Assembly: GCA_964455525.1 (NCBI GenBank)
Contig: CAYVWR010000001.1
Coordinates: 1,188,397-1,252,396, forward strand
DNA from: JAFDZV01 sp964455525
Lineage (GTDB): Bacteria > Bacteroidota > Ignavibacteria > OLB7
Reading direction: 5' to 3'
Length of the DNA stretch: 64,000 bases
The notes below the pieces were generated by a model that was given only the letters and a program-made list of their open reading frames with translations, did not search any database and was not told the origin of the DNA. The translations under genes were made by a program, and so were the position numbers. Of this stretch, positions 26,541 through 35,932 are shown piece after piece; the stretch's first letter is position 1, and every line of letters begins with the position of its first letter.

Positions 26541-28058
26541 ATGCAGGAAACAATCGCAGACGGGGCTGTTGCCCGCCTGAAACCACAGAAAAACCAGTTG
26601 AACGAGCAGGGCCTGCTCCGCTACGGCAAAATGCTGATCGACGGCGAGTGGACCGATGCGGCATCCGGCAGAACGTTCCCGAGCCTTTACCCTGGCACCG
26701 GCGAGGTCATCGGGCATGTGGCGCTCGGCGAACAGGAGGATGTGGATCGCGCCGTCGCGGCAGCCCGGCGAGCATTCGAGGAAGGGGAGTATCGGAAGAT
26801 GAACGGCACCGACCGCGGCCGGCTCCTCTGGAAGATCGCCGATCTTATGGAGCAGAACATCGAGGAGCTTGCCGAGCTGGAAACCCTTGATAACGGCAAG
26901 CCGCTGATCGAATCGCTTAAGGTGGACCTTCCGCAATCGATCGCCTGCTTCCGTTATTATGCCGGCTGGGCTGGTAAAACCACCGGCGACACCGTGGAGC
27001 CGAATGCCCGCGCCAACGCATTTGCCTACACCCTTCGCGAACCGGTTGGCGTCTGCGGCCAGATCATCCCCTGGAACTTCCCGATTCAGATGGCAGCATG
27101 GAAGATTGCCCCGGCGCTCGCCTGTGGCAACACCGTTGTGATAAAGCCTGCCGAGCAGACCTCCCTCTCCCTTCTGCGTCTCGGCGAGCTGATGCTGGAG
27201 GCTGGCCTCCCGAAGGGTGTGGTGAATATCGTAACCGGCCTCGGCGAAGGTGCCGGCGCCGCTCTGGTGAATCATCCCGATGTTGACAAGATCGCCTTTA
27301 CAGGATCGGTGGAGGTGGGCAAGCTCATCATGCGCAATGCGGCCGGGTCGCTCAAGAAGGTGACCCTGGAGCTTGGCGGAAAGTCCCCGAACATCGTCTT
27401 CGCCGACTCCAACCTTGAACTTGCCGCAAAAGTAGCGCTGGCGGGCATCTTCTTCAATCAGGGACAGATGTGTACCGCCGGCAGCCGCATTCTGATAGAG
27501 CAATCCGCACGCGAACAGTTCATGGATGTGCTGGCAGGCCGCGCCGCCAAGATGGCCGTTGGCGACCCTCTGGACGTTAAGACCCGTATGGGCTCCCTTG
27601 TAAGCGAGGAGCAGATGAACCGTGTGCTCGGCTATATCTCCAAAGGTAGCGAGGAAGGGGCGAACCTTCTGGCAGGGGGCAAGCGTGTTGGCGACAAGGG
27701 GTACTTCGTGACGCCAACAGTGTTCGATAACGTCCGAAACGATATGACGATCGCCCAGGAGGAGATATTCGGTCCGGTGGCATCGGTTATCACGTTCAAC
27801 GATCCGGCCGAGGCACTGAAGATTGCCAACGAGAGCCGGTATGGCCTGGCCGCTGCCGTCTGGACAAACGATCTGAAGAAAGCCCATACCTTCGCACGTG
27901 GCATCAAGGCGGGCACGGTCTGGATCAACACATACAATATGACCGATAATGCGCTTCCGTTCGGTGGCTACAAGGAATCCGGCTTTGGACGCGAGCTTGG
28001 CGCTGCCGCGCTGGATGCGTACACACAGGTCAAAACCGTCTGGGTCGATCTTAACTGA
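26541..28058 (+). CDS. NAD(P)-dependent aldehyde dehydrogenase
   Basis: A 505-residue enzyme oxidising an aldehyde to its acid. Active-site parts are intact: PWNF with Asn179, the LELGG motif with the general base Glu277, and GQMCTAGSR with the catalytic Cys311. The nucleotide-fold FTGSVEVGK and the late EEIFGPVA and SGFGREL segments are also classic. The pattern is closest to class 1/2 (retinal/acetaldehyde) or betaine-aldehyde dehydrogenases; substrate cannot be fixed from sequence alone. ATG at 26541 is followed directly by a good family N-terminus. The gene stands alone, and an intrinsic terminator lies 72 bases past the stop. Confidence 0.95.
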   Translation: MQETIADGAVARLKPQKNQLNEQGLLRYGKMLIDGEWTDAASGRTFPSLYPGTGEVIGHVALGEQEDVDRAVAAARRAFEEGEYRKMNGTDRGRLLWKIADLMEQNIEELAELETLDNGKPLIESLKVDLPQSIACFRYYAGWAGKTTGDTVEPNARANAFAYTLREPVGVCGQIIPWNFPIQMAAWKIAPALACGNTVVIKPAEQTSLSLLRLGELMLEAGLPKGVVNIVTGLGEGAGAALVNHPDVDKIAFTGSVEVGKLIMRNAAGSLKKVTLELGGKSPNIVFADSNLELAAKVALAGIFFNQGQMCTAGSRILIEQSAREQFMDVLAGRAAKMAVGDPLDVKTRMGSLVSEEQMNRVLGYISKGSEEGANLLAGGKRVGDKGYFVTPTVFDNVRNDMTIAQEEIFGPVASVITFNDPAEALKIANESRYGLAAAVWTNDLKKAHTFARGIKAGTVWINTYNMTDNALPFGGYKESGFGRELGAAALDAYTQVKTVWVDLN

Positions 28059-28130
28059 TCCGATCCCCTCCTAACCTTTTCCCCGAGGCATCCGTTGCTT
28101 ATAGTGGGTACAGGGTTCATTCACACGTCT

Positions 28131-28175
28131 AACTCCGACGTTGTTCCCCAACAGGGACGACGCCGGAGTTTTTTT
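28131..28175 (+). terminator. Intrinsic terminator of the aldehyde dehydrogenase gene
   Basis: AACTCCGACGTTGTTCCC (about 28131-28147) pairs with GGGACGACGCCGGAGTT (28154-28170), with one mismatch and G-U pairs, followed by a seven-T run at 28169-28175. Confidence 0.85.
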
Positions 28176-28566
28176 ATGGGGCCAGCGGTGTACTCGGATA
28201 TATCCGAGACCGTATTAGCAGTAGAGCCTTCCCCCAGAGAGGCTGCCTCCAGTGCCCGTTACATAGCACCATGAACACGTAACGGCTTGTTGTTGCCATA
28301 GGAAGCATCGTGCCGGATGCCAACGGTTTTCAATACTTTAACCGCAACCCGCAGAAGAGGACAGACCCCTCGGAGGGGCGGCCAGGAACAAGGAATGGAG
28401 CCGGTTGTACGGCGCTGTAGACTGTAGTAGGGGCCGACGTTTGTGCAACGACAACGCACCAAGCAAGCGCTGGTCATATCGACCGGAAGCTGGATGGCAC
28501 CACCGGACCACCGGTTCCAGCACCTCAACATCCTTTCCTATAACGTATTCAAGCGGAGTATTCGCT
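28176..28566. other. Non-coding leader upstream of aspS
   Basis: About 390 bases. The aspS frame stays open upstream but without a plausible protein. I found no T-box signature (no clear TGGNACCGCG-type sequence) and no other recognisable riboswitch. Confidence 0.4.
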
Positions 28567-29856
28567 ATGAAACGCACGTTTGTCTCTCACCTTGGAGATA
28601 TGGCCGGTGAGGAGATTCTTCTGCGGGGCTGGGTACATCGCATGCGCGAGCTTGCAAAAACCAGCTTTGTGATCGTTCGCGACCTCACAGGAATAGTCCA
28701 GTGCGTCGCCGCAACGGATGGAGTACGGGGCCAGCCGATAAAACTTGATGATGCCGTCGAGATACGAGGTCGGGTCCGTCTGGAACCACGCTCGAAAAGC
28801 GGATTTGAAATTGATATCATCGAGCTGAAACTGCTTAATCCCTGTGGCCATATGCTCCCCTTCAACTCAAGCTCCGCTATCGAAAACATCCCACAGGATG
28901 TGGTGCTTGACTATCGCCCGCTATCGCTTAGAAACAGTCGGATCGGCGATATCTTTCGGATTCAGGCGGCAATCCTATCCCATTTCCGCGAATTTCTGGT
29001 GCGCAACGGTTTCACGGAGATAGTTACCTCGAAGATCGTAGCCGGTGGCACCGAGGGTGGAACCAACCTCTTCGCGATCAAATACTTTGACCAGATAGCA
29101 TATCTGGCACAAAGCCCCCAGTTCTATAAGGAATATGGGGTAGCCGGGTTCGAGCGGGTGTTTGAGACCGGCCATGTCTACCGAGCCGAACCACATGCTA
29201 CATCACGCCATCTGACCGAATACTATTCGCTCGATCTGGAGATGGGCTTTATCGACGGCCCCGAGGATGTTATACAGCTTGAGCGGGAATTGCTTACCTA
29301 TATCTTTGAACGTCTTGAAGTCTCTCATGGCGAGCTTCTTGAACAGTACACAGGAGGCCAGCTCCCGTCCATGCTGGATGTGCCGATCTGGGGGTTCGAT
29401 GAATGCCTGCAACGGCTTCAGCAGAGATTCGGGCGAAACGACCTGACCGACGATCTGGACCCGGAGGGAGAGCGGCAGCTCTGCCGTCTGGCAGAGGAGG
29501 AAACAGGAATTCCGGCGGTGTTTGTGCTTGGGTTCCCACTTTCCGGCCGCCCCTTCTACACAGCCCCACACGGGGCCAAAGGCGCCTCGGCAAGCTTTGA
29601 TCTCCTGTTCCGGGGAATGGAGATCACGACGGGAGGCCAGCGCCTTCACCGCCGTACCGAACTGGAACAGGCGCTTGCCGGACGTGGTATAGATCCGGCA
29701 TCGTTCGCCCTGCATCTGGGAATGTTCGAGCTTGGCATGCCGCCACATGGCGGGCTTGCCATCGGGCTGGAAAGGCTTACCATGCTGATCCTCGGCCTGC
29801 ACAACGTTCGCGAGGCCACCATGTACCCACGCGATCGCACACGCATCACCCCGTAG
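28567..29856 (+). CDS. aspS: Aspartyl-tRNA synthetase, archaeal type
   Basis: A 429-residue class II synthetase. The N-terminal OB-fold anticodon-binding domain runs to about residue 105 (GWVHRMRELAKTSFVIVRD). Motif 2 is FETGHVYRAEPHATSRHLTEYYSLDLEMGF, with the ATP-contacting Arg and the His-Leu-x-Glu segment. Motif 3 is GGLAIGLERLTMLILGL, with the conserved Arg. Length and lack of the bacterial GAD insertion show the short archaeal/eukaryal form (AspS2). Such enzymes in bacteria are often non-discriminating and charge both tRNA-Asp and tRNA-Asn, with the amidotransferase GatCAB then making Asn-tRNA; that is inference here. The ATG at 28567 fits the family start. A terminator shared with the converging hppA gene follows. 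Confidence 0.93.
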   Translation: MKRTFVSHLGDMAGEEILLRGWVHRMRELAKTSFVIVRDLTGIVQCVAATDGVRGQPIKLDDAVEIRGRVRLEPRSKSGFEIDIIELKLLNPCGHMLPFNSSSAIENIPQDVVLDYRPLSLRNSRIGDIFRIQAAILSHFREFLVRNGFTEIVTSKIVAGGTEGGTNLFAIKYFDQIAYLAQSPQFYKEYGVAGFERVFETGHVYRAEPHATSRHLTEYYSLDLEMGFIDGPEDVIQLERELLTYIFERLEVSHGELLEQYTGGQLPSMLDVPIWGFDECLQRLQQRFGRNDLTDDLDPEGERQLCRLAEEETGIPAVFVLGFPLSGRPFYTAPHGAKGASASFDLLFRGMEITTGGQRLHRRTELEQALAGRGIDPASFALHLGMFELGMPPHGGLAIGLERLTMLILGLHNVREATMYPRDRTRITP

Positions 29857-29883
29857 GATACCGACGATACACACGCAATAAAA

Positions 29884-29920
29884 GCGGACGGGCCGCCCCG
29901 TTATCGGAGCGGCCCGCCCT
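29884..29920. terminator. GC-rich hairpin between convergent aspS and hppA
   Basis: CGGGCCGC (29889-29896) pairs with GCGGCCCG (29909-29916) with further partial pairing outside. It lies between the two stop codons and could stop both transcripts. Confidence 0.6.
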
Positions 29921-29944
29921 CTTGATTCACCCCTGCCGCAGCTC

Positions 29945-32380
29945 TCAGGTCTTGGCATTTTCGATGCGCATTCCATAGAAGGAACGCCAGACAAAGATGC
30001 AGGTAAGCACAAAAAACGCTGCGGCAAGTATATTTGTAAACGTCGCTCCCTGCTGTGCCGTCAGGCTCACCGCAAGCTCAACCGCCAGAAGGCCGAACAA
30101 TGTTGTGAACTTGATGACCGGGTTCATCGCCACCGAAGAGGTATCCTTGAACGGATCACCGACTGTATCACCCACCACCGTGGCCGCGTGCAGCTCGGTC
30201 CCCTTCTCCTTCAGATCCACTTCCACCACCTTCTTGGCGTTATCCCAGGCACCACCGGCATTTGCCATGAAGATGGCCTGATACAAGCCGAACAGAGCGA
30301 TGGACATCAGGTAGCCAATAAAGAAATATGGCTCCAGAAATGCGAACGAAAGACAGGCGCAGAACACCGCAACGAAGATGTTGAACATGCCACGCTGAGC
30401 ATACTGCGTACAGATCTCCACGACCTTCTTGCTATCGGCCACCGATGCCTTGGTAACGCCCTCCAGCCTGATGTTCGCCTTGATGAACTCCACGGCACGG
30501 TAGGCGCCGGTGGATACAGCCTGGATGGTGGCGCCGGTAAACCAGTAGATCACCGCACCACCGATGATAAGCCCCAGAAGAAACGGCGGATGCAGAAGCG
30601 AGAGCATCTCCAGATTCTGCGTCAGGCCAAGAGTAAGCGCCACGATGATAGAGAAAATCATGGTTGTGGAACCGACAACGGCAGTGCCGATAAGCACCGG
30701 CTTGGCAGTTGCCTTAAAGGTATTGCCAGCACCATCGTTTTCCTCCAGAAGATGCTTTGCCTGGGCGAAATTGACGTTGACGCCGAAATCCTTGTTCAAT
30801 TCCGTTTCGATCCCCGGTATGGATTCGATCACGGAAAGCTCGAACACCGATTGTGCGTTATCGGTCACCGGACCATAGGAATCAACCGCGATTGTAACCG
30901 GCCCCATACCAAGGAAGCCGAATGCAACCAGGCCGAATGCAAAAACAGGAGCTGCAAGCATCAGATCGCTGAACCCCGTCAGGCTCACCAGATAGGCGAT
31001 TCCCATCAGAGCGACGAAAACGATACCAAGCCAGAATGCGCTGAAGTTTCCGGCAACCAGACCCGACAGAATGTTGAGCGATGGACCGCCTTCGCGAGAG
31101 GATATCACCACCTCGCGAACATGTGTGGACTCGGTCGAGGTGAATATCTTCACCAGTTCCGGTATGATCGCTCCGGCAAGTGTGCCACAGGTAATCACGG
31201 TGGAAAGCTTCCACCAGAGGCTACCATCGCCCAGATCCGGGATCAACAGGTAGGAGACAACATAGGTAAGGGCCACCGAGACCAGTGACGTAAGCCAGAC
31301 CAGAGCGGTCAGTGGAGCCTCGAAGTTCATATGGCTGACATTGCCATAGCGCCTACGGGCAATCGCGTTGTTGACCAGATAGGAAAGGCCACTGGCAATA
31401 ATCATCATCACACGCATCAGGAAGATCCAGACCAGGAGCTGTACCTGAGTGGTGGCCTCTGGAACGGCCAGCATGATAAAGGTGATAAGCGCCACACCGG
31501 TGACACCATACGTCTCGAAACCGTCGGCACTGGGGCCGATCGAGTCACCGGCGTTGTCGCCAGTACAATCGGCGATAACGCCCGGATTACGTGCATCGTC
31601 CTCCTTGATATTGAACACGATCTTCATCAGATCCGAACCGATATCGGCGATCTTGGTGAAGATGCCCCCTGCGATACGAAGTGCGGCCGCGCAGAGCGAT
31701 TCGCCGATGGCAAAACCGATAAAGCAGGCACCAGCATAGCTGGCAGGAATAAACAGAAGGATCAGGAGCATCAGAAGAAGCTCCACGCTGATAAGCATCA
31801 TGCCGATGCTCATACCGGCCTTCAGCGGAATATCGAACACCGGAAAGGGCTTCCCTCCCAACGATGCAAACGCCGCACGGGAGTTGGCGTAGGTATTGAT
31901 CCTGATGCCGAACCATGCAACACCATAACTGCCTGCAATGCCAATCAGCGTGAACAGCAGAATGATGATCACCTTCTGCATCTCAAATCCCTGTAGAACG
32001 CCGAAATAGATTGCGATGATGATTGCAACAAATGCCTCCAGAATAAGGATGAACTTTCCTTGCTGAAGGAGATAAGTTTTGCAGGTCTCGAAGATAAGCT
32101 CGGAGACCTCGAGCATGGAGCGGTGTACCGGCAGGCGTTTGAGCATACCGGAGATCACTAGGCCGAACAGCAGGCCCAGCACACAGACGCCGATCCCCAC
32201 CATAAGCAACGTACGGCCATTGATGCCCATGAAGTCCACCGATCCTAGATCGGGAAGCACCAGATTAGCCTCTCCTCCGGCATGATGCTGCGGTGGAGCC
32301 GCAGGTGATTGGGCAAATCCGGCCGAACCGGCCAGCGCCCACATTAGCAGTACAACTGCGATCATCACTGCACGTGGCAT
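29945..32380 (-). CDS. hppA: Membrane-bound proton/sodium-pumping pyrophosphatase
   Basis: An approximately 811-residue integral membrane enzyme that hydrolyses pyrophosphate and pumps H+ or Na+. Substrate-binding motifs are present in divergent form: DIGSDLMKIVFNIKEDDARNP, GDNAGDSIGPSADGFETYG, VDSYGPVTDNAQ, NAGGAWDNAKK and GDTVGDPFKDTS. The GNTFKATAK segment has Lys where potassium-dependent enzymes have Ala, which suggests potassium independence. The sequence around LEVSELIFETCKTYLLQQGKF resembles the divergent subgroup found in Chlorobi and related phyla. I start at the ATG at 32380 because it opens a signal-peptide-like segment (AVMIAVVLLMWALAGSAGFAQ). An in-frame ATG at 32488 gives 36 extra residues and is the alternative. 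Confidence 0.93.
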   Translation of the reverse strand: MPRAVMIAVVLLMWALAGSAGFAQSPAAPPQHHAGGEANLVLPDLGSVDFMGINGRTLLMVGIGVCVLGLLFGLVISGMLKRLPVHRSMLEVSELIFETCKTYLLQQGKFILILEAFVAIIIAIYFGVLQGFEMQKVIIILLFTLIGIAGSYGVAWFGIRINTYANSRAAFASLGGKPFPVFDIPLKAGMSIGMMLISVELLLMLLILLFIPASYAGACFIGFAIGESLCAAALRIAGGIFTKIADIGSDLMKIVFNIKEDDARNPGVIADCTGDNAGDSIGPSADGFETYGVTGVALITFIMLAVPEATTQVQLLVWIFLMRVMMIIASGLSYLVNNAIARRRYGNVSHMNFEAPLTALVWLTSLVSVALTYVVSYLLIPDLGDGSLWWKLSTVITCGTLAGAIIPELVKIFTSTESTHVREVVISSREGGPSLNILSGLVAGNFSAFWLGIVFVALMGIAYLVSLTGFSDLMLAAPVFAFGLVAFGFLGMGPVTIAVDSYGPVTDNAQSVFELSVIESIPGIETELNKDFGVNVNFAQAKHLLEENDGAGNTFKATAKPVLIGTAVVGSTTMIFSIIVALTLGLTQNLEMLSLLHPPFLLGLIIGGAVIYWFTGATIQAVSTGAYRAVEFIKANIRLEGVTKASVADSKKVVEICTQYAQRGMFNIFVAVFCACLSFAFLEPYFFIGYLMSIALFGLYQAIFMANAGGAWDNAKKVVEVDLKEKGTELHAATVVGDTVGDPFKDTSSVAMNPVIKFTTLFGLLAVELAVSLTAQQGATFTNILAAAFFVLTCIFVWRSFYGMRIENAKT

Positions 32381-32488
32381 TCCTCCCTGCCAATACCCCC
32401 TCGCCGCTGTGCTACACACCTGCTGGATACGCGAACACGAAACGTTCTCCTGACTGAAGCCGTTGGTTTCTGGAATAGCTGAGACCAT

Positions 32489-32967
32489 ACAATCCCTCTG
32501 TTAGTGGAACGGAAACTATGGAGTAGTTACAGGCTGATGCGGTTCTTTACTCGTGGATACATGTGATCGATCAGGACTACTATGTCACGTGTTCATGCAG
32601 AATCGGGAGCATGGACTTGGTGCATGACAAACCACACCGCCTGGAGTGTTCACCGACATCCCGGAGACCAAGCTCCCGCCCGCAAACCATTGGACGACTG
32701 TGGAGTGCGGAATGGTAATCCGAGATGTGAGTGGGCTCTGGCAATGCCATAAAAGCTCCGGTATAGGGAGCTGACAGGGGTCCGCTTGCTGGAAGCCGCC
32801 GTAACGGCCATCCTTGCGGTTACGCCAGAATGGAAACTAAAGCCTTGGAGGGAGATTACAAATAGCTACAGCGATTACCTCCTGATATATTTTGATCTGC
32901 CCGGCGCTCGCCCCCTATCCCTGCGAAAAACCAGGGATCGCATATGGAGGGCTGCATCCCAAATGCA
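32489..32967. other. Non-coding stretch, nothing recognised
   Basis: About 480 bases between hppA and the terminator of the DUF3160 gene. The hppA promoter should be here. I see no RNA gene or convincing small frame. Confidence 0.4.
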
Positions 32968-33001
32968 ATCGCCCCCGGCACACTGCTGCACCGGGGGCGA
33001 T
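32968..33001 (-). terminator. GC-rich hairpin after the DUF3160 gene
   Basis: ATCGCCCCCGG (32968-32978) and CCGGGGGCGAT (32991-33001) are perfect 11-base arms. It lies 57 bases past the stop on the minus strand. Only a weak T-rich tail follows (TTGCATTTGG). Confidence 0.65.
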
Positions 33002-33057
33002 GAACTACCGCCTCTATGTAACGGCCCTCTGCCGCAATCGGCAGAATACAAGGCGTT

Positions 33058-35553
33058 CTAGCGAGTCACCAGAAAACGGCCGGACGCGACCATCCGCCCA
33101 CCCAGATCCTCAACACGGATGAAATATTGGCCGTTCGAGACATTGCCGATACGGACCACATCGAGCCGTTCGCCGTTTTGCACCTTGCCGATCTGCCCAC
33201 GCTGTACCACCTGTCCACGGCTGTTTGCCAGGCTTACAAGCAGTTCCGACCCTTCCAGATTCGGCGCATGAACGGTAAACCACAGTTCCCCTCCGTTACG
33301 GCTGACAACGGTGGACTCCAGTTCAAGCTGTGCCTCCGAGCTTGGTGCACGGCGCTCCTGCTGAGACAAGGTATACACCGCTGCGACGGCTGGAATCTCG
33401 GCGCTTACCCCGCGCAACTTCCGCACATCCTGCGCAAACGGGCGATCGCTGCTTACAAAGCTGCTCATCCAGCTCATCTCAGGCGTTGTAGAACTGCCTG
33501 CCGAGGTGATCGTACGCATCCAGGTATCGGCCGAACCGTTCAGCTCGTAATAGCTGTAGATGGCCCCCTTTGTCAGCGTAAGCTCGCCATCCGCTCCAGG
33601 AACTATCACATAAATGGCCAGAGGATGACCGGTCGCCACACCCACACCATTCATCTGTGCCGACGACACGGTTACCGGAAATCCTTCCCCCTGCAATGCC
33701 CTGTCGGTAAACGTCTCATACGCTGCTATTCTTTCCGGCATACTGCGCAGCAGGTCGATCTGATCGCGTGCCAGATCCTTGGCTCCAAGCTGGAGTGTGG
33801 CGATCTGCATCATCTTCGCCGCGACATTCTCGATATCCTGCAACTTCGTCTGAAGCTTACGGCTGATAAGCCGATCCCCACGCCCTTCAGTGAAACCATT
33901 CCGTAGATAGGCGGCCAGAGCGGCAACACGTGCCCAGGCCTCTGGATTTGGCTCCACATACGTCTGCATGGCGATTTCACGTCCCATATTGCTGGCAGCA
34001 GCCCTGGTAGCGGCCTGCATCGGCATCACCGCCGACTGGTGCTGAAAATCGCCCCAGGCACCGAGCGCCGAAAGCACTTCGCGATCGCGCCACGCGTCGC
34101 CACGCATAAACTTTGGATAGCCCCCCCCACGCTCCTGCTCAAGAGCAAGCGGCTGCACGGTATAGAGCACCGCACGATCCATATCCTCCACCCATGACTC
34201 GGTCGGCATCCCCATAAACGCGCTCATCAATGAACGGGAGTTGCCTGCCTGGGTCTGGCGCAGGTCGGCAGCATGACGGCTACCCATTGCGGCCATCGCA
34301 AGAAGGCCATAGGAACCAGCCGAGACACGAGCATCGCTCCAGATCCGGTCGAGCACGGCATACGATCGGTCAGACTCCCAATCGATCAGACGGAAGGTGG
34401 GCGATCCGGCACGGGTCATTTCCTGCGAGGCGATCTGCTCATCCAGATAGCCGACAAATTCCCCTAACATGGCGTTATCGACCAGGAACCCGGAACCTGC
34501 CTCGACGATCCTGCCATAATACCCCCGCATCGCACCGGTAAGGATATCCCAGGAGGAGATACGCTCGCTGCTGCCATTGAGAAAGGCGATAGGCTCGTTG
34601 ATGTTCCGAAGCGTCTGCTGGAAGTCCGCTCCCCCCTCAGCCTGTGCCATCAACGCCAGCAACGAGGCCATACGAACCGATGAAAGGTCGGCAGCTCCGC
34701 CGGGCGTACGAAGGCCAAAGCCGATCTGGCTCAGCCATGCCCGTGTGCGATAGAAATTGCCAAGCTTCTCATCGGATGCATAATATCCCGATGGCGCAAA
34801 GACCGTATAGCTGATGGTACGCTGCGGAAACACCGATGACGGAGCGCTCCCGGCTGCCGCACGAATCTTCCGAAGCTCCTCGGTGACTACCGAACGAACA
34901 CTAGGATCGACCGTCATCGAAGGGTTCAGCAGCACCTGCGCTGTCTGTACATAGCCAAGCAGCCCCTGCAAGGCATCCCGCAATGCCGGACTCCGCTCTG
35001 CATCCAGTTGTATCCTGATGCTGCGGGAAAGATCCGAGAGCTGAGCGTCGAGCGCCTTGGTTGCATAGTTGCGCTCCATATCGCGAACAGCCTCATCCAT
35101 CGAAACACGCACGCCGTGCAGAACTGCATCAACCGTGACAAAACTTCCCATGGGATGCGCGCTCAACTCCACCGAGTAGGCCTGACCGAAACTGCCAATT
35201 GCCTCCGGGCGTGCCACAAAGCCGTTCTTCTGAAGCAGAGAGCGCTCACCACCGGTGAAGTAGCTATTCCATGAAAATCCTCCCCCGGAAACCCCGATGT
35301 TGGAGAAATCGGAGGAGACGCCTGGCTCGTTCAGGCCGATCTCAGCCTTATATCTAGGGACGGAATATGGCTTATAAACACCAAAACTGGTAGTTACAGG
35401 CACCTTGATCTCAGCCGCAATCTCGTTCTGACTGGTCTTTATAGCTCCATCGGAACCCTGGCCCGGCTTTACACTCTTGCCCGGCAAGCCGCTTGCAAGG
35501 CATGCGCCCGAGACCAAAACCCCTGCAACCAGGCTGGAAAGTATAGTCCTCAT
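33058..35553 (-). CDS. Secreted DUF3160 protein with type IX-like C-terminal domain
   Basis: An 831-residue exported protein. The signal peptide (MRTILSSLVAGVLVSGACLA) is followed by a linker. The DUF3160 region begins near residue 95 (SLLQKNGFVARP) with typical segments FVTVDAVLHGVRVSMDEAV, RTISYTVFAPSGYYASDEKLGNFYRTRAWLSQ and MPMQAATRAAASNMGREIAMQTYVEPN. Its function is not known, though the segment order is family-like. The last 75 residues (LVSLANSRGQVVQRGQIG to GQYFIRVEDLGGRMVASGRFLVTR) form a beta-sandwich like a type IX sorting domain, which would carry it across the outer membrane to the cell surface. It lies downstream of a sigma/anti-sigma pair on the same strand but beyond a hairpin, so co-transcription is uncertain. 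Confidence 0.85.
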   Translation of the reverse strand: MRTILSSLVAGVLVSGACLASGLPGKSVKPGQGSDGAIKTSQNEIAAEIKVPVTTSFGVYKPYSVPRYKAEIGLNEPGVSSDFSNIGVSGGGFSWNSYFTGGERSLLQKNGFVARPEAIGSFGQAYSVELSAHPMGSFVTVDAVLHGVRVSMDEAVRDMERNYATKALDAQLSDLSRSIRIQLDAERSPALRDALQGLLGYVQTAQVLLNPSMTVDPSVRSVVTEELRKIRAAAGSAPSSVFPQRTISYTVFAPSGYYASDEKLGNFYRTRAWLSQIGFGLRTPGGAADLSSVRMASLLALMAQAEGGADFQQTLRNINEPIAFLNGSSERISSWDILTGAMRGYYGRIVEAGSGFLVDNAMLGEFVGYLDEQIASQEMTRAGSPTFRLIDWESDRSYAVLDRIWSDARVSAGSYGLLAMAAMGSRHAADLRQTQAGNSRSLMSAFMGMPTESWVEDMDRAVLYTVQPLALEQERGGGYPKFMRGDAWRDREVLSALGAWGDFQHQSAVMPMQAATRAAASNMGREIAMQTYVEPNPEAWARVAALAAYLRNGFTEGRGDRLISRKLQTKLQDIENVAAKMMQIATLQLGAKDLARDQIDLLRSMPERIAAYETFTDRALQGEGFPVTVSSAQMNGVGVATGHPLAIYVIVPGADGELTLTKGAIYSYYELNGSADTWMRTITSAGSSTTPEMSWMSSFVSSDRPFAQDVRKLRGVSAEIPAVAAVYTLSQQERRAPSSEAQLELESTVVSRNGGELWFTVHAPNLEGSELLVSLANSRGQVVQRGQIGKVQNGERLDVVRIGNVSNGQYFIRVEDLGGRMVASGRFLVTR

Positions 35554-35932
35554 TGAAACACCTCTACAGTACGTGTACCTTGGTCAACTCTAGCGGTAAC
35601 GGTCAATCACATCAATCTCCTCGTAGTCTCCACACTGTTTGTTTCAATATCCCTGCCACGATTGAGAGCAGGGGAGAAGGAACAGATCGTTAGACACACC
35701 CCGAATCTAGGGTTTACTCTGCAAATAGTAACGGTTATCGCGCGGCTTTTGTTATCGACGACCAGGAATAAACAAGAGTGTGATGGTACCAAGTTATTTC
35801 AGAGCAGGGAAAAAACGAAGTGTAAACCGACCGTATAGACGACAAACGGGGCATAGGTGTCTCCATATGCCCCGCCTACGGTCTCTCTATAAACGATGTC
35901 GGCTTGGTTTCCCCGTGGCCATATCGGCTCTG
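35554..35932 (-). terminator. Intergenic region with a terminator hairpin (35847-35874)
   Basis: CGGGGCATA (35847-35855) and TATGCCCCG (35866-35874) are perfect 9-base arms with a 10-base loop, 59 bases past the anti-sigma gene stop. On the minus strand GTTTGTCG follows. The remaining 290 bases should hold the DUF3160 gene promoter; nothing else was recognised. Confidence 0.6.
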
